33,983 bases of DNA from Bacillota bacterium. GTDB taxonomy: Bacteria; Bacillota; Negativicutes; Sporomusales; Sporomusaceae. The position numbers and the translations under genes were made by a program. The stretch's first letter is position 1. The number at the start of each line of letters is the position of its first letter. Location of the stretch: NCBI GenBank assembly GCA_023388195.1, contig JAEWGR010000128.1:1-33983 (forward strand). The letters are read 5' to 3'. The notes below the pieces were generated by a model. That model saw only the letters and a program-made list of their open reading frames with translations. It ran no database searches and was not told where the DNA came from. Below, in pieces: positions 6,370-14,264 of the stretch.

Positions 6370-7662
6370 TTAAATAAGGTAGCGAAAATAAACATAGACA
6401 CTTGCTATCAGCACCGACAACATGGTAAGAGGAAATCCAACCTTCATAAATTGGATAAAAGATATAGGCGTTCCCTCTTGTGCTGCCAGTCCGGCCACAA
6501 TTACATTGGCACTTGCCCCAATGAGGGTACCGTTACCGCCCAGACAGGCACCAAGCGCCAGACTCCACCAAAGCGGCTCCAGATTAGTGACTCCCATCAC
6601 CCCCATTTCTTTAATCAGGGGAATCATGGTGGCAACAAACGGGATATTATCAAGAAATGCGGAAGCAACAGCACTGAGCCAAAGAATTAACATCGCTGTA
6701 GTCACGGGATTACCGGCGGTTAAGGCAAACGCATGCTGCGCCATAAGAGAGATCACCCCGGTCTCGACCAGTCCGCCAACCAGCATGAACAGGCCGACAA
6801 AAAAAAGCAGGGCTACCCATTCCACCTTGTGGAATACATGTTCCAAAGCCTGATCCGAATTCTTTTTGGCCAGGATAATCAGTAACGTAGCGCCAAAAAT
6901 AGCGACTGTAGCTGACTCTAAATGAAGCTGCTGGTGTAAAAAGAAAAGGATGATTGTAAGCGCAAGCACAGACAGACTGATCTTGAGCAGTTTTACATTT
7001 TTTATTTGTTTGGCAGGGTCAAGGCTCATGATCTGCGTACTTAATTCCGGGGATGTCGTGAGCTGCTTCCGATAAATAAGGGTAAGAATGGCGATATTGA
7101 CCAGGAGAACGATCATTGATATGGCTGCAAGATTATTGGCAAAGGCCAAAAAACTCAGTTCCTTTACAGCACTGCCGATCATAATGTTAGGAGGGTCTCC
7201 GATCAAAGTGGCTGTCCCGCCAATATTGGAAGCTATGATTTGTGATATTAGATAAGGTGCCGGCTTAACATGAAGCTGTTTGGTAATACTCAGAGTCACC
7301 GGCACCGTCAAGAGTACGGTTGTCACATTGTCTAAGAAAGCTGATGCCACAGCCGTGATTACAGATAAGGCAATCATTAGTTTTAACGGATTCCCGTTGA
7401 CGGCCTTGGCAGCCCAAATTGCGAGGAACCGGAATAATCCCGTTTCACCGGTAATTGCCACAATTACCATCATCCCAATGAGTAACCCTAATGTATTGAA
7501 ATCAATATGATGAACTGCCTGTTCCTGAGTGATGACCCCCAGCATAATAACAAGTACTGCTCCTGCCAGGGCAACCACTGTGCGATGAATTTTTTCAGAA
7601 ATAATTAAAGCATAGGCTACAAGAAAAATGCTAACTGCAATCGTGTCCTGACCGATATTCAT
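6370..7662 (-). CDS. ArsB/NhaD-superfamily ion transporter (paralogue 1)
   Basis: A polytopic inner-membrane permease of 430 residues with about 10-12 membrane spans, in the ion transporter superfamily that includes ArsB, NhaD, the P protein and SLC13. Two internal repeats carry the family motifs: SAFLDNVTTVLLTVPVTL and IGGTATLIGDPPNIMIGS in the first half, and SAFLDNIPFVATMIPLI with GGNGTLIGASANVI in the second. These regions line the ion path in the family. The transported ion (Na+/H+, arsenite, carboxylate) cannot be read from sequence; no arsenic genes adjoin. The ATG at 7662 has GAGGTGG. It is divergent from a close paralogue at 8062 and is preceded by an attenuator-like leader, suggesting control by the ion or a related signal. 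Confidence 0.87.
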   Translation of the reverse strand: MNIGQDTIAVSIFLVAYALIISEKIHRTVVALAGAVLVIMLGVITQEQAVHHIDFNTLGLLIGMMVIVAITGETGLFRFLAIWAAKAVNGNPLKLMIALSVITAVASAFLDNVTTVLLTVPVTLSITKQLHVKPAPYLISQIIASNIGGTATLIGDPPNIMIGSAVKELSFLAFANNLAAISMIVLLVNIAILTLIYRKQLTTSPELSTQIMSLDPAKQIKNVKLLKISLSVLALTIILFFLHQQLHLESATVAIFGATLLIILAKKNSDQALEHVFHKVEWVALLFFVGLFMLVGGLVETGVISLMAQHAFALTAGNPVTTAMLILWLSAVASAFLDNIPFVATMIPLIKEMGVMGVTNLEPLWWSLALGACLGGNGTLIGASANVIVAGLAAQEGTPISFIQFMKVGFPLTMLSVLIASVYVYFRYLI

Positions 7663-7743
7663 TATCCACCTCTTCTATCATCAGTTATTTAACTACTTTA
7701 TCCAGATTTAAGAATTAAGAATCAGTAATCTCACCCCTTTACC

Positions 7744-7830
7744 AATAAAACAAAGGAGGGCCTTAACGGCACCTCCTCATTACTCTTCTAAAAGACAGAA
7801 GGAACCCTTGTTGACAGGCTCCTCCTTTAG
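7744..7830 (-). promoter_or_regulatory. Attenuator-like structured leader of transporter 1
   Basis: On the minus strand the leader folds as a first hairpin (7788-7830; CTAAAGGAGGAGCC pairing with GGTTCCTTCT and TTTAG), then a second GC-rich hairpin (7754-7777; AGGAGG-bulge-GCC with GGCCCTCCT) followed by TTGTTTTATT, a terminator. The 5' arm AAAGGAGG of the first is also complementary to CCTCCTTT of the terminator arm, giving an 8-bp antiterminator. Mutually exclusive folds of this kind are typical of riboswitches. I do not match it to a known class. Confidence 0.5.
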
Positions 7831-7852
7831 AAACGTTATTATTTTTAATTAT

Positions 7853-7881
7853 ATATTAAACAAAGGTGTGGCCAATGTCAA
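7853..7881 (-). promoter_or_regulatory. Promoter for transporter 1
   Basis: TTGACA (7876-7881), 17 bp, TAATAT (7853-7858) on the minus strand. The start near 7846 places the first leader hairpin 15 nt into the RNA. Confidence 0.68.
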
Positions 7882-7938
7882 GACAGAGTCTATAACTATA
7901 ACACCAAGGCTAGCTGCCTTTATCCGGAATCGGTCCAG

Positions 7939-7967
7939 TTGACTTAGAAGGTGAGATAGCGTATGAT
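7939..7967 (+). promoter_or_regulatory. Promoter for transporter 2
   Basis: TTGACT (7939-7944), 17 bp, TATGAT (7962-7967). It is back to back with the promoter of the divergent paralogue; the two -35 boxes are 57 bp apart. Confidence 0.6.
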
Positions 7968-7996
7968 TTTAATGATAAAATGGTTTTTCGGGTAGG

Positions 7997-8020
7997 GAGA
8001 GTCTTGCCGGCAAGGCTCTC
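7997..8020 (+). terminator. Terminator-like hairpin in the leader of transporter 2
   Basis: GAGAGTCTTG-CCGG-CAAGGCTCTC, 10 paired bases with one G-U and a tetraloop, is followed by TTTCTCCATTT. It begins about 23 nt after the predicted start of transcription and 41 nt before the coding start, so it may be an attenuator or a protein-bound leader hairpin. Confidence 0.5.
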
Positions 8021-8061
8021 TTTCTCCATTTAATAACCGTTACCTTAGGGAGGCGTCTTAC

Positions 8062-9339
8062 TTGCACGATTTCGCTTTTTGGGCTTCTGTTGCTGTTTTT
8101 CTGGCTACCTATGCGCTGATCATCTGGGAGAAATTTCATCGCATGGTAGTTGCCATGGGCGGTGGTATTCTCATGCTTCTACTCGGTTTTCTAACCCAGG
8201 AAACAGCACTTAAAGATGATATTGACTTTAACACAATCGGCCTGTTGACAGGGATGATGATCCTGGTCACAATTACCCGCCGCACCGGCGTCTTTGAGGC
8301 TGTTGCCATCTGGTCCGCCCGCGTAACCAAAGGGGAACCCCTGCGGCTGCTGGCACTGCTTTCGCTTATTACTGCTTCGGCCTCGGCCCTTTTAGACAAT
8401 GTCACAACAGTACTGTTAATTGTCCCTGTAACGCTGACCCTGACAGATAAACTGGCAGTTAACCCTACGCCATTTCTAATCTCGGAAATTATTGCCTCAA
8501 ACATTGGCGGCACGGCAACCCTGATTGGCGACCCGCCCAATATTATGATTGGCAGTGCTGCCAATCTTGATTTCAATTCATTTTTACTCCATTTGGCGCC
8601 GGTCAGTTTTATAATCCTGGCAGTAACCGTCGGCCTGCTGCTCCTAATTTACCGTAAAGACCTGCAGGTTTCTGATCAAAATCGGACATCGATATTACAG
8701 CTTAATGCTAAAGATCAAATAAAAGATTCTATTTTACTGAAAAAATCGCTCTGGGTACTTGGTATTACAATCGTAGCCTTTGTTTTTCACGGCCTGCTCC
8801 ATTTGGAGTCCGCTACCATCGCCCTAGCTGGGGCCATCTTATTGATGCTGATCAGCCGGGAAGAGCCTGAAGATGTCTTACTGCACATTGAGTGGCCTAC
8901 TATTTTCTTCTTCGTCGGACTCTTTGTTCTGGTGGGGGGCCTTAAAGCAACCGGTGTAATCGGTGAACTCGCCCACTGGACGCTTACTATAACCCAGGGC
9001 GACTTGCTCCAGACATCATTAATCGTCTTGTGGGTGTCGGCCATTGCCTCTGCGTTTATTGACAATATACCGTTTGTCGCCACTATGATCCCGATGCTGC
9101 AGGAAATGGGCCAGTTATCAGGAATGCATATGGAACCATTATGGTGGTCACTGGCACTGGGTGCCTGTCTGGGAGGTAACGGTACCTTAATTGGTGCCTC
9201 GGCTAATGTTATTGTCGCCGGTATCGCCGAAAAAAACGGCATTGGACTGTATTTCATGCAATACCTGAAAATTGCTTTTCCCCTGATGATTATTTCTATT
9301 ATCATCTCTCATGCTTATATATTGTTACGGTATTTCTAG
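8062..9339 (+). CDS. ArsB/NhaD-superfamily ion transporter (paralogue 2)
   Basis: A 425-residue membrane permease that aligns along its whole length with the divergent neighbour at 6370-7662. It shares ASALLDNVTTVLLIVPVTL, IGGTATLIGDPPNIMIGS, ASAFIDNIPFVATMIPML and GGNGTLIGASANVIVAG. About 10-12 spans are evident. The start is TTG at 8062, supported by GGGAGGC 8 bp upstream. As with its partner, the ion is unknown. Two homologues back to back, each with its own structured leader, could differ in affinity, ion or condition, or form a two-subunit carrier; the sequence cannot decide. Confidence 0.87.
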   Translation: MHDFAFWASVAVFLATYALIIWEKFHRMVVAMGGGILMLLLGFLTQETALKDDIDFNTIGLLTGMMILVTITRRTGVFEAVAIWSARVTKGEPLRLLALLSLITASASALLDNVTTVLLIVPVTLTLTDKLAVNPTPFLISEIIASNIGGTATLIGDPPNIMIGSAANLDFNSFLLHLAPVSFIILAVTVGLLLLIYRKDLQVSDQNRTSILQLNAKDQIKDSILLKKSLWVLGITIVAFVFHGLLHLESATIALAGAILLMLISREEPEDVLLHIEWPTIFFFVGLFVLVGGLKATGVIGELAHWTLTITQGDLLQTSLIVLWVSAIASAFIDNIPFVATMIPMLQEMGQLSGMHMEPLWWSLALGACLGGNGTLIGASANVIVAGIAEKNGIGLYFMQYLKIAFPLMIISIIISHAYILLRYF

Positions 9340-9370
9340 TTCTTTTTTGACATATAGAATTTTTATTATT

Positions 9371-9403
9371 AAGAGGGCACCTGTCAATGACAAGTGCCTC
9401 TTA
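9371..9403. terminator. Bidirectional terminator between transporter 2 and feoB
   Basis: AAGAGGGCACCTGTCA / TGACAAGTGCCTCTT forms a long stem with a single bulge and an almost closed loop. It is followed by AAATTT on plus and AATAATAAAAATT on minus. It lies midway between two convergent stop codons. Confidence 0.65.
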
Positions 9404-9445
9404 AATTTCCCTCACAATAAACAAAGTTCCACTATTAGTGTGCGA

Positions 9446-11467
9446 CTAATAACCCAGCAGGGTTCCCACCTGAAACACGACAAAAGATAATACCCAGGCC
9501 AATATGGTCGTATAAACAGGGCTGAACAATGCCCATTGCCAGGAGTTGGTTTCCCGTTTGATAACGGCAATTGCCGCCAGACAGGGCGAGTAAACCAGAA
9601 CAAAGACCATTAAAGAATAAGCGACAAGCGGGCTGAAAGCCGGATCATTGCTGATAGCCGCCTGCAGGGCTACTGCTGTCTCTCCAGTCTGATCAATATG
9701 ATAGATCGTCCCCAGCGTACTGATAAGCACTTCTTTCGCGGTAAAGGCCGATACCAGGCCCACACCAATTTTCCAGTCAAAGCCCAGCGGCGCAATCCAC
9801 GGCTCCACCAGTTTGCCCAACTGGCCGGCATAACTTTGGGCAATATTGTCTGTTGCCGGATAGTTCACCAGGAACCATACCAAGATGGAGACAGACAGGA
9901 TAATCGTTCCGGCTTTACGCAAATAAAGCAGGCTCCGTTCCCACATATGGATGACCATGCTTTTCATCGTCGGCCAGCGGTAAGGCGGCATCTCCATCAC
10001 AAAGGGCTCACTCTCCCCTTTGAAGATCAACGCCCGGAAAGCACTGGCCAGCAAAACAGCCAGAACAATGCCCAGGAGATAGATAGAAAACAGAACTGTG
10101 CCGGCGACATTGTCTGCAAAGAAGGCTCCAATCAGCACCGTATAAACTGGCAGTCTGGCGCTGCAGCTCATAAAGGGAGCTACCAGAATTGTGACAAGCC
10201 GGTCACGCGGATTTTCCAGTGTCCGGGTTCCCATAATGGCCGGAACACTGCAGCCAAAACCTAATAAGAGCGGAATAAAAGATTTGCCGTGCAGGCCGAC
10301 AGCCCGCATAACTCTGTCCATAATAAAAGCAGCCCGCGCCATATAGCCGGTATCTTCCATAAAGGCAATACCGAAAAATAAAATCAGGATATTGGGCAAA
10401 AAGACGATAACACTGCCCACACCGCCTAAAATCCCGTCGATGATAAAGGACCGCAATTCGCCGTCAGCCAGATAGTCACCGGCCAGTTGCGACAAACTGC
10501 TAAAGCCATCTTCGATCCACTCCTGGGGATAGGCACCAATGGTAAACACCAGATTGAACAGCAGCCACATCAGGCTGAGAAAAATCGGCAGGCCCGAGAA
10601 CTTCCCTGTCAGGATAACATCCAGTTTATCAGAAGCCGTCATTGCTTCCTCTGCCGGAACTATAACCGCATGAGTATATACGGCAGCCACAAACCGGTGC
10701 CGCTGCTCGGCAATCAGGAGAGCTGGGTCTCCCATTTGCTCCAGTAATATCTGCCGGCATAAATCCGCCGCTTCAGCCACCGGTTCACTACCGGGAATAC
10801 CGGTTAAATACCGGCTGGCTTCACTGTCCCCTTCCAGCAGCTTCAAGGCCAGCCAGCGCCGGGGAAACCGGATTCCGCTCCGGATCTGAACCAGTAACTG
10901 ACTGATCCGCTCGATTGCTTCTTCGATTTTGCTGTCATACAGCAGGGTAAATCCGCCCGGCTGTCCACATTCTGCCGTTGCTGCCGCTAAGGCCAGAATG
11001 TTCTCGGTCCCCTGATTCTGCCTGCCAATGCAGCGCACCACCGGCGTGTGCAAAACCTGCGCCAGCCGCCTGTCATCAATTTGTATCCCTTTGTCTTCGG
11101 CTGCATCAACCATATTCAGAGCCATAACCACCGGTCTCTGCAGCTCTAACAGCTGCAGGGTCAGATACAGGTTACGCTCCAGATTGGACGCATCGACAAC
11201 ATTGACAATAATATCAGGTTTATCATGTACAATGAAACTGCGGGCGACCAGTTCATCTGTCGAATGCGCCATTAACCCATAGGTACCCGGCAGATCCACA
11301 ATAATAAACTCTTTATCCTGGTATTTTCTGAAACCCTCCCGCTTTTCCACCGTAACACCGGGATAATTGCCCACATGCTGTTTGGAACCTGTGAGATTAT
11401 TAAATATTGTGGTCTTGCCGGAATTGGGATTACCGGCGAGAGCAAGGGTTAGCTGCGAATTCGTCAC
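9446..11467 (-). CDS. feoB: Ferrous iron transport protein B
   Basis: FeoB imports Fe2+ across the inner membrane. The 673-residue protein has the N-terminal G-protein domain (about 1-165) with G1 GNPNSGKTT (12-20), G3 DLPGTYGL and G4 NMVD. A helical spacer follows, then the membrane part with two Gate motifs (LNPRDRLVTILVAPFMSCSARLP-like: ENPRDRLVTILVAPFMSCSA, and PCLAAIAVIKRET) and about 8-11 spans. The start is GTG at 11467, inside the GTGA overlap with the stop of the upstream HD-GYP/FeoA gene, so translation is coupled. There is no separate feoA; its domain is fused to the upstream enzyme. Iron control is inferred from the Fur boxes at the operon head. Confidence 0.97.
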   Translation of the reverse strand: MTNSQLTLALAGNPNSGKTTIFNNLTGSKQHVGNYPGVTVEKREGFRKYQDKEFIIVDLPGTYGLMAHSTDELVARSFIVHDKPDIIVNVVDASNLERNLYLTLQLLELQRPVVMALNMVDAAEDKGIQIDDRRLAQVLHTPVVRCIGRQNQGTENILALAAATAECGQPGGFTLLYDSKIEEAIERISQLLVQIRSGIRFPRRWLALKLLEGDSEASRYLTGIPGSEPVAEAADLCRQILLEQMGDPALLIAEQRHRFVAAVYTHAVIVPAEEAMTASDKLDVILTGKFSGLPIFLSLMWLLFNLVFTIGAYPQEWIEDGFSSLSQLAGDYLADGELRSFIIDGILGGVGSVIVFLPNILILFFGIAFMEDTGYMARAAFIMDRVMRAVGLHGKSFIPLLLGFGCSVPAIMGTRTLENPRDRLVTILVAPFMSCSARLPVYTVLIGAFFADNVAGTVLFSIYLLGIVLAVLLASAFRALIFKGESEPFVMEMPPYRWPTMKSMVIHMWERSLLYLRKAGTIILSVSILVWFLVNYPATDNIAQSYAGQLGKLVEPWIAPLGFDWKIGVGLVSAFTAKEVLISTLGTIYHIDQTGETAVALQAAISNDPAFSPLVAYSLMVFVLVYSPCLAAIAVIKRETNSWQWALFSPVYTTILAWVLSFVVFQVGTLLGY

Positions 11468-12291
11468 CCTATCGCCACCTCAATCAAGCGGGCTTCTTTT
11501 TTTCGTAAGGACAAATTAAACCCCTTAACTTTAATCTCCATAGGATCCCCCAGGGGCGCGAATTTCTGTACGGCGATGCGCGTACCGGTGATGATGCCCA
11601 TGTCGACCAGGCGTTGTTTAATCGAACCCCTGCCGGTTACCTTGGTTACCCGGCCCTGCTCACCTGGCAGCATTTCACTCAGCCATTTCACTGACTCAGT
11701 GTCTCCGGGCAGTTTTCCGTCCTGACAAAGCCTGACAAAAGCGTCAGCAATATCAGGATCAAATTGTGTTCCCCGGCAGCGCAGCACCTCCTGCACGGCC
11801 TCCTCCTGCGTCATACAAGGACGGTAGGACCGTTCACTGGTCATTGCATCAAAAGCATCGGCCAAAGCAATAATTCTGGCCCCTAACGGTATGGCCGTCC
11901 CGGCAAGCCCCGCCGGATAACCCAGACCGTCCCACCGTTCATGATGATAACGGACAAGCTTTGCAATTGGCCTTAGCATAGTTACTTTATTGAGGATATC
12001 ATAGCCTACCTGGGAATGACTTTTAATTACCTCAAACTCTTCGGTTGACAGCCTGTCCGGTTTAAGCAGGATATGATCGGGTATACCAATCTTGCCAATA
12101 TCGTGCAGATGGGCAGCCACATGAATCGTATCCTGATTGGACCGGCTCATACCAAGCTGCCTGGCAACAGCCGCTGCTATTTCAGCAACACGGTCAGAAT
12201 GTCCCCGCGTATATGTATTTTTAGCATCGAGTGCGGCCGTAAATGCCTCGACAAACTCATGTACCCCGGCACTCTGGAGTAATGCTTCCAT
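11464..12291 (-). CDS. HD-GYP cyclic-di-GMP phosphodiesterase fused to a FeoA domain
   Basis: A 275-residue fusion. Residues about 8-185 form an HD-GYP domain, the family that hydrolyses cyclic-di-GMP. All hallmark residues are present: the metal-binding HD in HLHDIGKIGIPD (61-72), H89-type SHS, and HHERWDGLGYP (116-126) containing the GYP signature, then ADAFDAMTSERSYR. Residues about 203-275 form an SH3-like FeoA domain: LPGEQGRVTKVTGRGSIKQR, LVDMGIITGTRIAVQKFAPL, GDPMEIKVKGFNLSLRKKEA. FeoA normally is a free 75-85-residue cytoplasmic partner of FeoB. Here it is tethered to a second-messenger enzyme. The start ATG overlaps the stop of the upstream cyclase (TAATG), and its stop overlaps the feoB start. 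Domain calls are firm; that c-di-GMP gates FeoB is inference. Confidence 0.93.
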   Translation of the reverse strand: MEALLQSAGVHEFVEAFTAALDAKNTYTRGHSDRVAEIAAAVARQLGMSRSNQDTIHVAAHLHDIGKIGIPDHILLKPDRLSTEEFEVIKSHSQVGYDILNKVTMLRPIAKLVRYHHERWDGLGYPAGLAGTAIPLGARIIALADAFDAMTSERSYRPCMTQEEAVQEVLRCRGTQFDPDIADAFVRLCQDGKLPGDTESVKWLSEMLPGEQGRVTKVTGRGSIKQRLVDMGIITGTRIAVQKFAPLGDPMEIKVKGFNLSLRKKEARLIEVAIG

Positions 12292-13280
12292 TAATGAGTC
12301 ACCCCTCTTGTCCCTGACTGCGCAAACAATTCACTCTTGTCTTGCCCTTGTTGGGCGCAGTCAAAATAAGCGACCTTGTCCCGCCCGGAATTTTTCGCCG
12401 CATAGAGAGCCTTATCAGCATATTTATACAGTAATTCCGCTTTGGTATAATCAGGCCGGTCACCGCTGAAGGCACCGATAGAGCAGGTAATGTTTATACT
12501 CTTGCCATCACAGGTTTGAAACAGATATTCCTTTATACAATGGCGTATTTGCTCCGCCAGTTCTAATGTTTGCGATAAATTAGTATCTGAGAGCAATACG
12601 GCAAATTCTTCACCACCAATGCGGGCCACCATATCACTGCGGCGTAACCGGTTGCGCAGAATATAGGCAATTGACTTTAAAACTACATCACCGGCCTGAT
12701 GCCCATAGGTATCATTTACCTGTTTAAAATAATCAATATCCAGGATAAACAGGGACAGAGGCCGTTCGCCGCGATTAGCCCGGCAGATCTCCTGCTCCAA
12801 ATGGTCAAAAAAATGCCGCCTATTCGATAAGCCTGTTAAAGGATCGGTCATAGCCATCTCGTTTAAACGCTTATTAGCCACTTCCAGCGCCTGTTTCTGC
12901 TCAATCAATTCCTGCTGCGCCCTATCAAGTTCATTAATGGCCTCATTCAATTGCCCTTCCCGCAGCTTAATTTCACGGGCCATCCAGTTCATATCCCGCA
13001 TCACGGAGACAAACTCATTCTCCTCCCCATTATCTGCCGCTTCATTGGGCAATGCCGTGTGAACCCGATATTTCCCTTCTTTTACCAGCTTGCACAAAGC
13101 CCTGATAGCGCCTAAATCCTTGGTTACCAGCCAGCGGGCGGCCATAAACGGGCCCAGTAAGCCAACCAGTGCGGCTACGCCGGCCCCGGCAGCAACGGCC
13201 TGATCCATAAAGATAATGACTATAACAGGCACTTCTGCCGCCACAGTCATCAGCATTTGCAGCTTTGTAGTTATTCTCAC
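12291..13280 (-). CDS. Membrane-anchored GGDEF diguanylate cyclase
   Basis: Makes cyclic-di-GMP from two GTP. The 329-residue protein has two N-terminal membrane spans (about 9-50) with almost no extracytoplasmic loop, a HAMP-like linker (51-105), a coiled coil (about 108-142) and a GGDEF domain (145-310). Active-site GGEEF is at 222-226, DIDYFKQVNDTYGH is intact, and an inhibitory RxxD site (R213-D216) lies five residues upstream, so product feedback is expected. The start is GTG at 13280 with GGAGGG upstream. It is the first gene of the iron operon, directly behind the Fur-box promoter, and overlaps the next gene by one base. There is no recognisable extracellular sensor domain. Confidence 0.93.
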   Translation of the reverse strand: MRITTKLQMLMTVAAEVPVIVIIFMDQAVAAGAGVAALVGLLGPFMAARWLVTKDLGAIRALCKLVKEGKYRVHTALPNEAADNGEENEFVSVMRDMNWMAREIKLREGQLNEAINELDRAQQELIEQKQALEVANKRLNEMAMTDPLTGLSNRRHFFDHLEQEICRANRGERPLSLFILDIDYFKQVNDTYGHQAGDVVLKSIAYILRNRLRRSDMVARIGGEEFAVLLSDTNLSQTLELAEQIRHCIKEYLFQTCDGKSINITCSIGAFSGDRPDYTKAELLYKYADKALYAAKNSGRDKVAYFDCAQQGQDKSELFAQSGTRGVTH

Positions 13281-13308
13281 CCGCTACCCTCCAATCCCCA
13301 GACATTCT

Positions 13309-13327
13309 GAGAATGGTTATCAATCTA
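13309..13327. promoter_or_regulatory. Second Fur-box-like site in the feo operon leader
   Basis: GAGAATGGTTATCAATCTA matches 13 of 19 positions of GATAATGATAATCATTATC. It lies between the promoter and the cyclase start codon. It is weaker than the site at 13366. Confidence 0.5.
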
Positions 13328-13365
13328 AATTCTAAAAAAAATACCGGCCGTAAGCCAGTACATTT

Positions 13366-13384
13366 AATAATGGTTTTCATTATC
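13366..13384. promoter_or_regulatory. Fur box at the feo operon promoter
   Basis: On the minus strand GATAATGAAAACCATTATT matches 16 of 19 positions of the classical Fur box GATAATGATAATCATTATC. It abuts the -10 hexamer and covers the predicted start of transcription, the standard place for iron-dependent repression by Fe2+-Fur. Confidence 0.8.
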
Positions 13385-13413
13385 ATTCTATTTTAAATGG
13401 TCTTTTTTGTCAA
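13385..13413 (-). promoter_or_regulatory. Promoter of the cyclase/HD-GYP-FeoA/FeoB operon
   Basis: A perfect TTGACA (13408-13413), a 17-bp A-rich spacer and TAGAAT (13385-13390) lie on the minus strand, with the Fur box immediately downstream. Confidence 0.8.
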
Positions 13414-13428
13414 TATTTTTTTTGTTAG

Positions 13429-13462
13429 AAACCCCCGGATACCCTAAGGAGTCCGGGGGTTT
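13429..13462. terminator. Terminator after the isomerase gene
   Basis: AAACCCCCGGA / TCCGGGGGTTT forms an 11-bp GC-rich stem three bases past the isomerase stop. It ends the glycolate-oxidase-type operon and insulates the feo promoter. Confidence 0.85.
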
Positions 13463-13465
13463 TTA

Positions 13466-14233
13466 CTATCCTAAATACGCTAAACTTTTGAAGACACGTT
13501 CCATCGGCTTGTCACCGCCGGGGAATTCGAGCGCATAGATCCCAGTAAAACCACTTGCCTGGATACGCGCTTTTAAACCTTTTACATCAACAATACCGGC
13601 ACCTGGATAACCATGTTTCAAGGTTGCATTTTCGCAGACGATATCCTTAAGGTGAACATAACCTACCCGGGGCAAAAACCAGTCTAAAGCCTCTTCCGGC
13701 TTAGTATTGGCATAAAGCCAGTTGGCGGTATCATAAGTTAAAGCCAATTCAGGCAGTACCGCAAAGATGTCCTTGAAAATCTGAGGATTTCCTTTGGCGG
13801 CATCAGGCCCGTTTTCAACAGCAAGAACGATGCCCAGTGACTTGGCTTCCGCCAGCACCGGTTTCATAGCGTCAGCCCACCAGGCGGTATGCACGAGACT
13901 TGCATCATAGGCACTACTGGCAACGTTAAAGCGCAAAACCTTAGCACCAAGGCGGTTGGCGAGCTGCAGGCCGGCCTGCAGGGACTCGATCGCCTGCAGC
14001 GTTTCTGCTTGTGATCCGGCCAGTAAGGCTTCATTGGAAGCATAGGTGCATACCATATCATACTGCCGTAAGACTTCTTTAATTAACGGGATTTCTTCCT
14101 CAATATTTTGCCAGTAGGAGCGGAATTCAACACCTGCACAACCAGCCTCGCGGGCCAACAGGATGAGTTCTGCCTGACGCATACCTGATTTCAATTCTTT
14201 ATCCCAGGTTGCGGCACTGATAATAAGCGTCAT
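13466..14233 (-). CDS. Sugar phosphate isomerase/epimerase family TIM-barrel protein (COG1082)
   Basis: A 255-residue xylose-isomerase-like TIM barrel (AP endonuclease 2 fold). Metal-site landmarks of the family are visible: GVEFRSYW after strand 2, LAVENGPD (Glu ligand), LTYDTANWLY (Asp), VGYVHLKDIV (His, Asp), and a closing YALEFPGG (Glu). Relatives isomerise or epimerise keto-sugars and keto-acids, for example hydroxypyruvate, 2-keto-myo-inositol or tagatose derivatives. As the last gene after a 2-hydroxyacid oxidase and a permease, it may isomerise the 2-oxoacid product; that is inference. ATG at 14233 with GGAGGT. The exact substrate is not assignable. Confidence 0.82.
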   Translation of the reverse strand: MTLIISAATWDKELKSGMRQAELILLAREAGCAGVEFRSYWQNIEEEIPLIKEVLRQYDMVCTYASNEALLAGSQAETLQAIESLQAGLQLANRLGAKVLRFNVASSAYDASLVHTAWWADAMKPVLAEAKSLGIVLAVENGPDAAKGNPQIFKDIFAVLPELALTYDTANWLYANTKPEEALDWFLPRVGYVHLKDIVCENATLKHGYPGAGIVDVKGLKARIQASGFTGIYALEFPGGDKPMERVFKSLAYLG

Positions 14234-14264
14234 GTATAATACCTCCGTCAGTTATCTAAGATTT

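Noticed and set aside
9698..10264. Plus-strand 188-codon frame inside feoB
   Set aside because: Antisense to a conserved FeoB membrane domain; high His/Gln/Arg content is typical of a shadow frame.
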